IMG/VR virus record: IMGVR_UViG_3300025112_000215
Coordinates: 1 to 22,073 of that record
Origin: a virus
Reading direction: 5' to 3' (one strand)
DNA: 22,073 nucleotides
Under the pieces are notes generated by a model. It did no database searches. It saw nothing but the letters and a program-made list of their open reading frames with translations, and had not been told where the DNA came from. This document shows, in pieces, positions 13,728 to 22,073 of this stretch (its first letter is position 1; the number at the start of each line of letters is the position of its first letter). A program made the translations under genes and the position numbers.

Positions 13728-15809
13728 ATGAGTGATGCTACGGCTGTACCACAATTACAACTATTTCTATGGGGGACGCCAAGCGCGCCCAACCCGACAC
13801 TAACTAGTCCGCTAGAAGATTCGGCAACAGCGCAAACGGCTACATTTAGCTCTGCGCCCTTAGACAGTGCGGGGGCTAAGTTAACAGGAGATTTCTTATT
13901 CGCTGTCCGAAACAAGGCAGGGTTCACAGAAGTTTGCTATATCCCTGCTGCGGGTATGAGTGCAGACGGATTAACTGCTACGGGTGTAATCCGAGGTATT
14001 AACACTGGTGGAGGATCAATCGACTACACTGCTACAGGAGGGGATGATTACAGAGCTGAACATGAGCAAGGGTCAGCGGTATTCTGCCCAGCTAGTTCAA
14101 CTCATAATAATATAATTATGGATTGGATTCAGGGTACAGGTAGCATGGCTTCTGGTGGGACTACATTGACTTTAGGTGACGAAACTGACACTGACGTAAC
14201 GATTGAAGCAGCTTTGACTTCAACTGTTGGATTCTTGAGAAAGGACGCTGGTACAGGTAAAGCTCAGTATTCTAACGACGGTGCTGCATGGGTGAATATA
14301 GATTCGGTTTCGGCTAGTAACTTAATTGAAGTAAGCGCAGCAGATACAACGCCAGGGTATTTAGATACAAAGATTACGGTTGATGCAGACACCATGGCTA
14401 AGACTATAACTAGCCCTGGAGGTGATGAGAGACTAGAGTTGAGCGCAAGTGGAGGGTTAGCGGATATGATTGACGACGTAACGGCTACAGCCACAGAGGT
14501 AGATCAAGCGTTATCAGGGATTTCAGCTAATGTAACACAGGCGAATCTTGATACTTTAACGGCAGGAGCTGCAAGTAACGCAGACGCATTGCATACACAT
14601 TCAGATACGGCGATTTCTTTTACCGCTGGAGAGTCTATTACTGAGGATGACGCAGTTTGTTTACTGCCAATCGAGGTAGAATATTTTGCTCAATTGACAG
14701 AAGGTGATTTAGTTTTAGGGCAAACAAATGCTTTAAGGGCATATGCAATTAAAATTACTCCTTCTGAAACAACCTCAACATTAACTACAATGCAGTTCAG
14801 AGCAAAAGAATCGGTGAATGGCGCAACCACGTTGGGGGATTTAGATATTTCTATCCAAGGGGACAATGCTGGCGAGCCAGACGGTACACCGATTGCAAAC
14901 GGAAGCGCCAATGCGATCACTCAGGCTACGCAAAGAACGTGGAATACTACATACGGAACTAGAACAGCTACATGGGCTGCCTCGCCTACTCTAACAGCAG
15001 GGACGACTTATTGGATTGTGTTCGAGGTAAACGGGACAGACAACACTAATTACTTAAGACTTGGGGACAACAGTACGTATGACGAAAACTATTTTACTTT
15101 CACTAGATTGATCTACGATTTAGACGCAGCTACATGGGGGAATTCGTCAACAACTTTAACCCCATTCTTTTGGTTTAATTCGCAAGTTAAATTACTTGGT
15201 ATGGTAGTAGTCCCAACGGATGCTAACTTCGGTGGAAGAACATGGGGATTCGTAGGATTTGCAGAATCGACAGTATCGGCAGGTGCGAGCGTGAATATAT
15301 CAACTAAACTTTACGACGGACTAACGGGGCTAGAGCCAGGGAAAGATTATTATATAAGTGCTACAGCAGGTGAAGTCACTGATAGTCCACCTACCCCTAC
15401 AGGTTCTAACGGAACGATGAGATATAAAATTGGGCGAGCATATAATACTACGAATTTAGCGATAAGATTAGGGGAGAAGAAGACGTGGGCAACACAAAAT
15501 GTTAGCGCAACAACAACTTATCCAATCATTACTTGGTTTAGGCCAAACGAAGTGTACTGCAATAATGGTACGGCAGGAGCAGGGCAATATTGGGGTGGCC
15601 AAGGTACTGGATATTACAATATTGGAATTGACGAATACTTCAGTGCGAACTCGGTTACAGGTGAGCCATTCTTGTATGACTGTGACCGAGGAGATGGAGC
15701 GGGCACACTGAATACTGGTACAGGTACAGCTACTACAGATGTAGGATTCACCGTAAGTAATACGAATAGCTCTGGGGGTAACGAGATAATCCTAACAATG
15801 ATCGGATAA
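13728..15809 (+). CDS. Large fibre-like virion protein
   Basis: This 693-residue protein combines several fibre modules. Residues about 225-290 have ATATEVDQALSGISANVTQA, NLDTLTAG and ADALHTHSDTA, a common fibre arrangement (VTA.NL.TL...LHTH). Residues about 350-435 form a beta-sandwich-like region with TLTTMQFRAKESVNGATTLG and TYWIVFEVNG. Residues about 520-585 contain LYDGLTGLEPGKDYYISATA and GRAYNTTNLAIRLG, a C-terminal module found in many phage fibres. The last 100 residues are rich in Tyr, Gly, Asn and Thr and could be the receptor-contacting tip. It starts 1 nt after the homing endonuclease gene and stands between the nozzle and the ejection proteins. No cleavage or chaperone domain is recognised. 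Confidence 0.75.
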   Translation: MSDATAVPQLQLFLWGTPSAPNPTLTSPLEDSATAQTATFSSAPLDSAGAKLTGDFLFAVRNKAGFTEVCYIPAAGMSADGLTATGVIRGINTGGGSIDYTATGGDDYRAEHEQGSAVFCPASSTHNNIIMDWIQGTGSMASGGTTLTLGDETDTDVTIEAALTSTVGFLRKDAGTGKAQYSNDGAAWVNIDSVSASNLIEVSAADTTPGYLDTKITVDADTMAKTITSPGGDERLELSASGGLADMIDDVTATATEVDQALSGISANVTQANLDTLTAGAASNADALHTHSDTAISFTAGESITEDDAVCLLPIEVEYFAQLTEGDLVLGQTNALRAYAIKITPSETTSTLTTMQFRAKESVNGATTLGDLDISIQGDNAGEPDGTPIANGSANAITQATQRTWNTTYGTRTATWAASPTLTAGTTYWIVFEVNGTDNTNYLRLGDNSTYDENYFTFTRLIYDLDAATWGNSSTTLTPFFWFNSQVKLLGMVVVPTDANFGGRTWGFVGFAESTVSAGASVNISTKLYDGLTGLEPGKDYYISATAGEVTDSPPTPTGSNGTMRYKIGRAYNTTNLAIRLGEKKTWATQNVSATTTYPIITWFRPNEVYCNNGTAGAGQYWGGQGTGYYNIGIDEYFSANSVTGEPFLYDCDRGDGAGTLNTGTGTATTDVGFTVSNTNSSGGNEIILTMIG

Positions 15810-15833
15810 ACTAAGATTCTAATTAATTAAAAC

Positions 15834-18464
15834 ATGCCAACACAAGCAGAAAGAGATTTGAAAGCAAAACGAGCCAGGAATAGGGCAAAGCTCGCAAAGG
15901 CTAGAGCTAAAGTTGCAACTAGCGCTATAGGTTCTGGTAAAGCAGTCAAGGGAGCCAAAGCGCACGTTAAAAAGCAAATGGGCGTAATCGACCAAAGTCG
16001 AAAGGAGTTAGCTACTTTGGATAAGCTCGGTGCTGCTAGTGGCCCAAAGCCAACGACCACTACACCTAAAACGACTACAACTAAGCCTGTAACTACTACG
16101 ACGAAGCCTACTGTCACCGCGCCTACTCCAGCGCCAGTAGATACATTTAAAGCTCCAGGGGGGCAGGATTTTAGTTATGCGGACGACTTTGTATTCACGA
16201 CTGATGATACTGGAGCAGTATTCGTTAATGATATTGAAGGGTTTAAGCGGGCGTCTAGGAATTCTCCTTTTGATTTCTTTATATCTAAGAGCGGCAAGCT
16301 AACAGACAAGCAAGGTAACCCAATAGACCAGTTCGGAAAGCTTATCTCTTCGGGATCAGATTTATTCGGTAGTGGATCTTCAAGTGGAGAACATGGGAGT
16401 CTTGACGAGTTTTTAGACGGGATAGGTAGTGATAGGGACGCGACAGACTCAGAGCTAGTGAATCGTGGGCTGTTTAGCGAATTTGATATACGGGCAAGGG
16501 AGCTAGCAAGGGAGCAAGGAATAGACATCGATCGACAACCTGAAACTTACGCTCAATTAGTACGACAGGCAGAGGAAGAATTCCGACGTAAAAAGAAACA
16601 TTTATCTGAAGATATCGCGCGGCAGGCTGAAGCGGATAGTATTGCGTTGCACCAGGTTAAAGTATCGGCAGAGGGGAGCGCAGGTGCAGCAAGCGCAGCT
16701 CTAGCCCAAGACAGAGAAGGGCCGATGAGTCAAAGTGCGCCATTTGCTTTAGACGTATTCGAGAAAACATTACAACAAAACGTGCGTAAGTCAGTGCTAA
16801 GTTTCGAGCAAAGTCAGGCGAATAGATTGCGGGCAATGGAGGATCTGGAGAGAGCAAAGAAAAGTAAGGATAAAGATTTGATCGATCTTGCGAGTGCAGC
16901 TTTAGGACGGGCAGAAATGGCTATTGAAAAGTCACAGACTGACCTACTCAACGCTCAAACTGCGGCGAATAATCAGGCGATCAAACTACAGGAAAGTACT
17001 ATTGCGACCTTGGATACTCTTGGAGCGGGTACTATTGCTGGTATGCAGGCGGAGGATATTGCTGCATCGTTTGCAGAAGTCGGGTTAAATCCGATGATGG
17101 GCAGAGCGTTTCACGCTAATTCGGTTCGTATCGCTGCTGCGGAGGCCATAGGAGACGAGCAGGCTGTGGAGAAAGCAAAATTAGACAATCTGAAAATACA
17201 GGCAGAATTAAATAATACGTTGCAGGGCGCCACTACAGCTCAAAAGGATTGGAATTTCTTAAATATGCTGAAGAACGGGGGAATGGCAGGAGTAACTAAT
17301 CAGGACATTCTTGATTTCAAGCGACTTTCAAATATCGCGCCAAACGCTTTGTCACCACTTGACGACGCTAGAAGACGCGAGATTGAAGCTAAGCTGAGAG
17401 AGGGTAAGGACGCGTTTGGGTATGGAGACGCTAGTGTAGCAAGCGAATATGCTAGTCTTAAGCCAACCCAAAGTTTCAATACTCCAATCGAATACAGCGT
17501 AGGCTCAACTACTCCTCCAGGCACGCATGGAGGAATAGATATCGTATTGCCAGGGGGGCAAAACGCTGATGTTAGAGCAGTCGCTGGTGGGGTGGCTAGT
17601 ATATTTTCCATAGATAATGGCCAGGGTACTGGCTGGGGTAACTCAATTGAGGTCGTAGATAACGACGGAAGAATACATAGGTACTCACACCTGAGTAGTG
17701 TTGATTTATTCGACTTATTTGGAGAAGACGGCGTGCTAGACAAAACAAAAACTGTTGGGATAGTTTCGGGAGAGGTTCTCGGTAAACAGGGAAATACAGG
17801 GTTTTCATTCAGTACGACTGGAGGTGACGGAACGCATTTAGACTACAGAATTATAGAAAATGGACAGACGATTGATCCTGAGCCATATCTAAAGAATTTA
17901 CAAGCTACTTCGGGAGAATTATCACCATTAGCCCAGTCTGTTGTTGACGGAGTACTTACATTAAAGGATTTAACTCCTACGCAGAGAGCTGAACTTGCGC
18001 CTGAGTTAAATTCGATAGGGTTTAAATCGGCCATAACGGGAGAAATGAAGCATGAGGTTGAGTCAATTCAGGACGGGCTACAGGCCGTATTGTCAGCACT
18101 TGACAAGGTTCCGAGTGGCCATAAAGGATCGATAGAGGGAAGATTCTCAACACTGATTGCCTCAAAGGAACGTGTCCCTGAGATAGCCGCTTTCGATACA
18201 CAGGCGAAGATAGTTGGCATGCAGATTACTCGTTTATTTGAGAAGGGGCGAATATCGGATGCAGATCGCGAGTTTTATTTAAGCCTAATGCCAAACTTAA
18301 ACCAGTCGGACGAGGCAGCGAAGATATCAGCACAAAATGTTATCGACAGGCTAAATTCAAAAATAGATAAGATCCAAGAAGTTGGTCTGCTTGGCGATTC
18401 TGACCCGCTTGAATTAGGGATATCCTCTGATACCGAGGACCCACTAGACATTAACAAAAAATAA
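15834..18464 (+). CDS. Ejection-type virion protein with M23 peptidase-like domain
   Basis: This 876-residue protein begins with a Lys/Arg/Ala-rich helix (1-60), followed by a Thr-Pro-Lys linker (about 72-104). Long charged helices follow at about 215-470 (EEEFRRKKKHLSEDIARQAE and others). Residues about 548-685 form an M23 (LytM-type) zinc endopeptidase-like domain: HGGID gives ligands His565 and Asp569, YSHL gives His619, and THLDYR gives His668. The usual second His of the HxH motif is Asp670. The C-terminal part (about 690-876) has VGMQITRLFEKGRISDADRE, a helical module I associate with phage virion proteins. I infer a particle-borne enzyme that opens peptidoglycan during DNA entry; the changed ligand leaves activity uncertain. 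It precedes the giant protein by 1 nt. Confidence 0.75.
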   Translation: MPTQAERDLKAKRARNRAKLAKARAKVATSAIGSGKAVKGAKAHVKKQMGVIDQSRKELATLDKLGAASGPKPTTTTPKTTTTKPVTTTTKPTVTAPTPAPVDTFKAPGGQDFSYADDFVFTTDDTGAVFVNDIEGFKRASRNSPFDFFISKSGKLTDKQGNPIDQFGKLISSGSDLFGSGSSSGEHGSLDEFLDGIGSDRDATDSELVNRGLFSEFDIRARELAREQGIDIDRQPETYAQLVRQAEEEFRRKKKHLSEDIARQAEADSIALHQVKVSAEGSAGAASAALAQDREGPMSQSAPFALDVFEKTLQQNVRKSVLSFEQSQANRLRAMEDLERAKKSKDKDLIDLASAALGRAEMAIEKSQTDLLNAQTAANNQAIKLQESTIATLDTLGAGTIAGMQAEDIAASFAEVGLNPMMGRAFHANSVRIAAAEAIGDEQAVEKAKLDNLKIQAELNNTLQGATTAQKDWNFLNMLKNGGMAGVTNQDILDFKRLSNIAPNALSPLDDARRREIEAKLREGKDAFGYGDASVASEYASLKPTQSFNTPIEYSVGSTTPPGTHGGIDIVLPGGQNADVRAVAGGVASIFSIDNGQGTGWGNSIEVVDNDGRIHRYSHLSSVDLFDLFGEDGVLDKTKTVGIVSGEVLGKQGNTGFSFSTTGGDGTHLDYRIIENGQTIDPEPYLKNLQATSGELSPLAQSVVDGVLTLKDLTPTQRAELAPELNSIGFKSAITGEMKHEVESIQDGLQAVLSALDKVPSGHKGSIEGRFSTLIASKERVPEIAAFDTQAKIVGMQITRLFEKGRISDADREFYLSLMPNLNQSDEAAKISAQNVIDRLNSKIDKIQEVGLLGDSDPLELGISSDTEDPLDINKK

Positions 18465-18465
18465 T

Positions 18466-21400
18466 ATGGCAACAGTACAAGAATTCGCGGCTAAGATTAA
18501 AGAAAAATACCCACAGTATCAGGGTATGGACGATATAGAATTAACAGAAAAGATAGTCGCTAAATACCCCCAGTATAAAAGTGCTGTAATCATGCCAGCA
18601 CAGAGTTCGATCTCTGCGGCTGTATCTTTAGGTAAGGGCGAAGGGTTATCCCCAGGACGCATAACCGAGAAAGAAAAGGCATTAATTGGTCGCAGTACTA
18701 AGGATATTATGGCCGAGAGCCAGCAGTTCGATAAGCCAGGTAATATATTTAGTCGGGCAGTTGGTCGTGGGGTAGAAAATATTAAAGAGGAATCTGCGGC
18801 TATTACGGAGCGTGAACAGAATATTGAACAAAGACGAGCGGCTGGAGAGTTCGGGGCGCTCGGTGGTTTCATTAGACAATTAGGGATTGAAACGCAAAAA
18901 ATGTTCTTGCCTACCGCAGCCTTTGTTGGAGGAGCTGGTGAGCCAGTTATAGAGCCTGTAGTTGAAACACTAACACCCCCAGTTAAAAAGGTGGCGGAGG
19001 ATGCGGCAGAGACATTACGGGATATCAACACCGTTCAAGACTTCTTAACGAAGCCCTTGCAAAACTTAATAACCGAGCAGGTAGGGGAGGAGAACATACA
19101 AAACTTACAAGATAGAATGTTTGAGCCAATAGAGGTAGCTTTAGAGGACCCAGGGTTTAGAGCTGATGCTGAAAACTTTTTCCAGTCTATTAGGGCGGCT
19201 TTCGTTCCTGCTGACGCAGCACTTGTAGGCGCTGGCTTTGAAGCGCTTAGGAGGACTGGCTTCAGTAAAGCCATAGCTGCTACCCTAAAAGGGACGCCAG
19301 AGGCGGCTAAAACTGAAACAATTAGGATTGTCCGAGAAGGAGTTGAGGGGTTAAGCGATCAGGCTAAAAGGACACATGCGGCCAGAACTGACAGAGTTGT
19401 TGACAACGTAGATAAGGCTGTTGCGCAGATACTACAAGGTGAGCCAGACGATATTGCAAGAGGTACAAAAGCATTATCAACTATTGACGTTGACGGTATA
19501 GACACTTATAAGGATTTGAAAGTGGGGACTAGGAACAAGGTTGGCTTAGTGGCTGCTGAAATGGACGATTACTTATCACAGTTTCCTGATACGAAATTAT
19601 TGGGTGATTTTGAGAGGACAGCTACAGTAGGTGGACGCACAGCGAGTGCTAATCATACAAAAAATGCTTTAGACAATTTAGAGGAGTTATACGACGACAT
19701 TGACGCTATTGAGGATTTAACTAGAATTCAGGCATTAAGAGATCAAGCTGAAACCACTGGCCTTACGGTGCTAGAAGCTAATCGGTTATCTCGAGAGTAC
19801 GGGATTAACTTTAAGGAAAAGGCTTTCACTAAGAAGGGTGATCCTAAAACAAGCGTAACGGCAGCTAGGTTTGAAAATACACGAAAAGGGGTCAAAAATG
19901 ACGTTAGGGATAGGCTGCCAGACGATACTGCTAAGATCTTCGATAAACAAATGTCGGACCTGATTAACACCGAGCAACTATTAAAGAAGATGGAGATAAA
20001 GGTTCAGAACCTTGTCCAAAAGACTAAGAAGCGAGGCGTGGGGGCTAAACTAGGTCGGGGTACTGCGATTTTACTAGAGAAGTTGTCGTTCGGTTCGTTG
20101 CCTGCATTCCTGCAAAGACTAGGAGTGCAAAGTAATTTAGGCCGTAAAACAATGAACTCATTAGATATGCAGAACGCATTGAAAAAGAACCTCAAGACAC
20201 TTCAGAAATTAGAAAAGACAACTGACGAAAGCAAGATCGGTAAGTTTCTTGATGAACTTTTAGAAGAGTTTGGTGATACCCCCTCCGATTTTAAAAAGGC
20301 GGGAGCTGCCAAAAGTGCCACTCTCGAAGTAAAAGGTTTTAGTAATGTAGAGGAATTGCAGGGTATTTTTAGAAGTACGAAAGGCATGTCGGCTGACGAC
20401 ATAATGAAAACCCACCCTGACATTCAACTTAAAAGGGACGTACCAGCTAAAGATATTTACGGCAATAAGGTAGAAATCCCAGAAGGGGAGGTTTTAACCC
20501 CGTATGAGTTGAAGGGTAACAAGATCCTGCTGCAAGACGGTGAAACGTACGTTGTATCTAAGAACCAGTTTCAGAACATTAAGGGTAATTCCATTTCAAG
20601 TGAGGCTAAAGAGTTTGCTCCTGAGTTGAAAGGGTTGGAGGAAACGGTAAAAGGTACGGCAGATCGTAAAATAATGAACGCAGAGGAAGCGAAAAAGTTT
20701 CTATCAGAAGCGAACGGCAGGGGTGAACAAGTTATAATTTACGGTATTAACGACACAGGTAATGCAATTAAAATATTTAAAAAAGAAGAATTTGATTTCT
20801 TCGATAAATTTACTTCAGATCACCTTGTGCCACCTACCAAATACTCAGACTACCAACTACCAGAAGGGAAAAACTACAAAGAGATATTGATTAAAGCACC
20901 AACAGAAGGGGGCGTATTAACCAAGAATAGCATCAAGGAGGTTGTCCAAAATCCAGATGGAGGCTGGGATGTAAAAATAGAAGATGGCAGGAAGTTCGTT
21001 TATGATGATGCGGCTACGTCAACAGAGGCAAGAAACGAGTTTGATAGGGACTTGAGAACTGGGAAAATAGACGTAGGGGCTACGGATAAGAGCGTGTTCA
21101 GATCCTCCCACTGGGAAGAACCAAACGTAATCTCTCACCTTAGAATGAACGAAAGAACCTACAAAGGCAAGAAGGTTGCATTTATGGAAGAAGTACAGAG
21201 TGATTGGGCTAGGGAGGGGAGGAATAAGGGGTTTCAGAAAGATGTTAGTGCGGAAAAGGCAGAAGCAGAATTAATCCTTAAAAAGTATGGTGAGGAAATA
21301 GAAGGTGCTTCTGGGGAGTATTATAGGCGGTTAGACGAAGCGATAGATAGGATGGATGTGGATTACAAAAACAAGGATTATGAAAGAATAGCAGAGTTAA

Positions 21401-22073
21401 GCAAGACAATATATGACGAAACCAAGGACTTCGGGGGCGTCCCAAGCCACCCCCTAGTTAAAGGAAACAAGTGGCAAGAGCCTAGTGTAAAACGAGCATT
21501 AAAAGAGGCCGTAGACTCTAACGCAGATTACTTTGCTTGGATTAACGGAGAGCAGACAAGTGCAAGGTATAATTTGACGACGCAGCTAGATAACGTGAAA
21601 TGGAAGGCAGCAGATCGTGGCGGTAAAGACGTAACGCTGAGGCTGGCAGAGGGCGGCAACCCTAAGCAATTCTTCTTAGACGAGTCAGGGGTCATTAGAA
21701 GCAGCGACATACCTAGCTTCAGAGACAAGCCACTCAATGAAGCACTTGGCAAAGGTCTAGCAGATTCAATCATGTCTAAACCTAAAGGAACGCTATCAGG
21801 CGAGGGCTTGAAATTTGGCGGTGAGTGGGCTTCAAACCTGTACGATAAGCAAGTGGCTAACATTGTTAAAAAGCTAACTGGCGGCAAGATTGAGAAACTT
21901 GATATGGGGCTGCCGATAGAAAAGACAAAATCTTACAATATAGCGAACGATAGAATGGTAACTAAAACAGTTGTTACCCCTAAGAACGCTAAAGTTGGAA
22001 TGGAAATCGCAGGGGCTTCGAGAGATCGGTACATTATAACCGAGGTGCTAAAAGACGGCAAAGTTAAGGCTGT
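18466..22073 (+). CDS. Giant phage polyvalent-type protein, probably injected (partial, runs off the window)
   Basis: The frame is open from the ATG at 18466 to the end of the window: 1,202 complete codons without a stop. The N-terminus (6-40) has two copies of a K.KYPQY-type motif around MDDIELTEKIVAKYPQY, seen at the start of several phage injected proteins. Residues about 80-800 are mostly charged helices. From about 877 there are motifs typical of phage large polyvalent proteins: HWEEPNV (882-888), FMEEVQSDW (906-914), KWQEPSVKRALKEAV from 1002, WINGEQTSARY (1025-1035) and SGEGLKFGGEWASNLYDKQV near 1110-1130. Such proteins are thought to enter the host with phage DNA and act early. More domains probably follow beyond the window. 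The specific enzymatic activity is not known to me. Confidence 0.8.
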   Translation, partial: MATVQEFAAKIKEKYPQYQGMDDIELTEKIVAKYPQYKSAVIMPAQSSISAAVSLGKGEGLSPGRITEKEKALIGRSTKDIMAESQQFDKPGNIFSRAVGRGVENIKEESAAITEREQNIEQRRAAGEFGALGGFIRQLGIETQKMFLPTAAFVGGAGEPVIEPVVETLTPPVKKVAEDAAETLRDINTVQDFLTKPLQNLITEQVGEENIQNLQDRMFEPIEVALEDPGFRADAENFFQSIRAAFVPADAALVGAGFEALRRTGFSKAIAATLKGTPEAAKTETIRIVREGVEGLSDQAKRTHAARTDRVVDNVDKAVAQILQGEPDDIARGTKALSTIDVDGIDTYKDLKVGTRNKVGLVAAEMDDYLSQFPDTKLLGDFERTATVGGRTASANHTKNALDNLEELYDDIDAIEDLTRIQALRDQAETTGLTVLEANRLSREYGINFKEKAFTKKGDPKTSVTAARFENTRKGVKNDVRDRLPDDTAKIFDKQMSDLINTEQLLKKMEIKVQNLVQKTKKRGVGAKLGRGTAILLEKLSFGSLPAFLQRLGVQSNLGRKTMNSLDMQNALKKNLKTLQKLEKTTDESKIGKFLDELLEEFGDTPSDFKKAGAAKSATLEVKGFSNVEELQGIFRSTKGMSADDIMKTHPDIQLKRDVPAKDIYGNKVEIPEGEVLTPYELKGNKILLQDGETYVVSKNQFQNIKGNSISSEAKEFAPELKGLEETVKGTADRKIMNAEEAKKFLSEANGRGEQVIIYGINDTGNAIKIFKKEEFDFFDKFTSDHLVPPTKYSDYQLPEGKNYKEILIKAPTEGGVLTKNSIKEVVQNPDGGWDVKIEDGRKFVYDDAATSTEARNEFDRDLRTGKIDVGATDKSVFRSSHWEEPNVISHLRMNERTYKGKKVAFMEEVQSDWAREGRNKGFQKDVSAEKAEAELILKKYGEEIEGASGEYYRRLDEAIDRMDVDYKNKDYERIAELSKTIYDETKDFGGVPSHPLVKGNKWQEPSVKRALKEAVDSNADYFAWINGEQTSARYNLTTQLDNVKWKAADRGGKDVTLRLAEGGNPKQFFLDESGVIRSSDIPSFRDKPLNEALGKGLADSIMSKPKGTLSGEGLKFGGEWASNLYDKQVANIVKKLTGGKIEKLDMGLPIEKTKSYNIANDRMVTKTVVTPKNAKVGMEIAGASRDRYIITEVLKDGKVKA

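Noticed and set aside
14825-14846. AACCACGTT next to GGGGGATTTA, recalling promoter copy 2
   Set aside because: It is inside the fibre gene with normal coding sense, with no TATAAT box, so probably coincidence.
15500-15809. Possible diversity-generating retroelement target at the fibre C-terminus
   Set aside because: No reverse transcriptase, template repeat or AAY-rich variable repeat is visible in the window.
17300-17743. 147-residue open frame on the - strand
   Set aside because: It is antiparallel to the M23 domain, whose motifs confirm the + strand frame.
18519-19031. 170-residue open frame on the - strand
   Set aside because: It lies wholly inside the giant + strand gene, has Ser/Leu-rich shadow composition and no recognisable motif or leader.
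1-22073. Alternative genetic code, tRNA genes, CRISPR arrays, insertion sequences
   Set aside because: TAA, TAG and TGA all end well-placed genes, including ATGA overlaps; I found no cloverleaf, regularly spaced repeat array or transposase.

Overview
This window is a stretch of a tailed double-stranded DNA phage (or prophage) genome, and its content is almost entirely virion morphogenesis genes. Every gene I can support reads on the + strand. Genes are packed head to tail, with 1-4 nt overlaps (ATGA, TAATG) or short A/T-rich gaps, and all three standard stop codons are used. The order portal, scaffold, major capsid protein, adaptor, tail nozzle, fibre-like protein, ejection-type proteins suggests a short-tailed (podovirus-type) virion; I see no tape-measure, sheath or tail-tube gene. 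The host cannot be named. Nearly all starts lack a Shine-Dalgarno sequence and have A at position -3, as in Bacteroidota and some other lineages, but the two promoters I see are sigma70-like (extended -10 TGnTATAAT), so the host evidence conflicts.

Layout. 1-57 is the tail end of an upstream gene. A promoter-leader element (about 59-125) precedes the head module: portal (126-1913), a small unknown protein (1910-2209), scaffold (2301-2963) and major capsid protein (3011-4171). The gaps before the scaffold and capsid genes hold strong inverted repeats; one of them covers the scaffold start codon. A roughly 6.5 kb cassette follows (4191-10715) of fibre, spike or decoration-like proteins, small structural proteins and one holin-like membrane protein. 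This cassette contains internal duplications: two 134-residue paralogues (5606-6010 and 9505-9909) and a shared beta-rich module in the proteins at 4191-5294 and 9912-10715. A second copy of the promoter-leader element (9418-9504), here with a palindrome next to the -10 box, starts the second part of the cassette.

From 10728 on comes the tail module: adaptor (10728-11378), beta-rich nozzle/hub protein (11378-13162), a free-standing HNH homing endonuclease (13178-13726), a long fibre-like protein (13728-15809), a virion protein with an M23 peptidase-like domain (15834-18464), and the first 1,202 codons of a very large protein that carries phage polyvalent-protein motifs and runs off the window (18466-22073).

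Together these genes would build the capsid around a portal, attach the adaptor and nozzle, decorate the particle with receptor-binding and decoration proteins, and load proteins to be injected with the DNA. The most notable points are the doubled promoter-leader element, the structured leaders of the scaffold and capsid genes, and the duplicated surface-protein cassette lying between the capsid gene and the tail adaptor.
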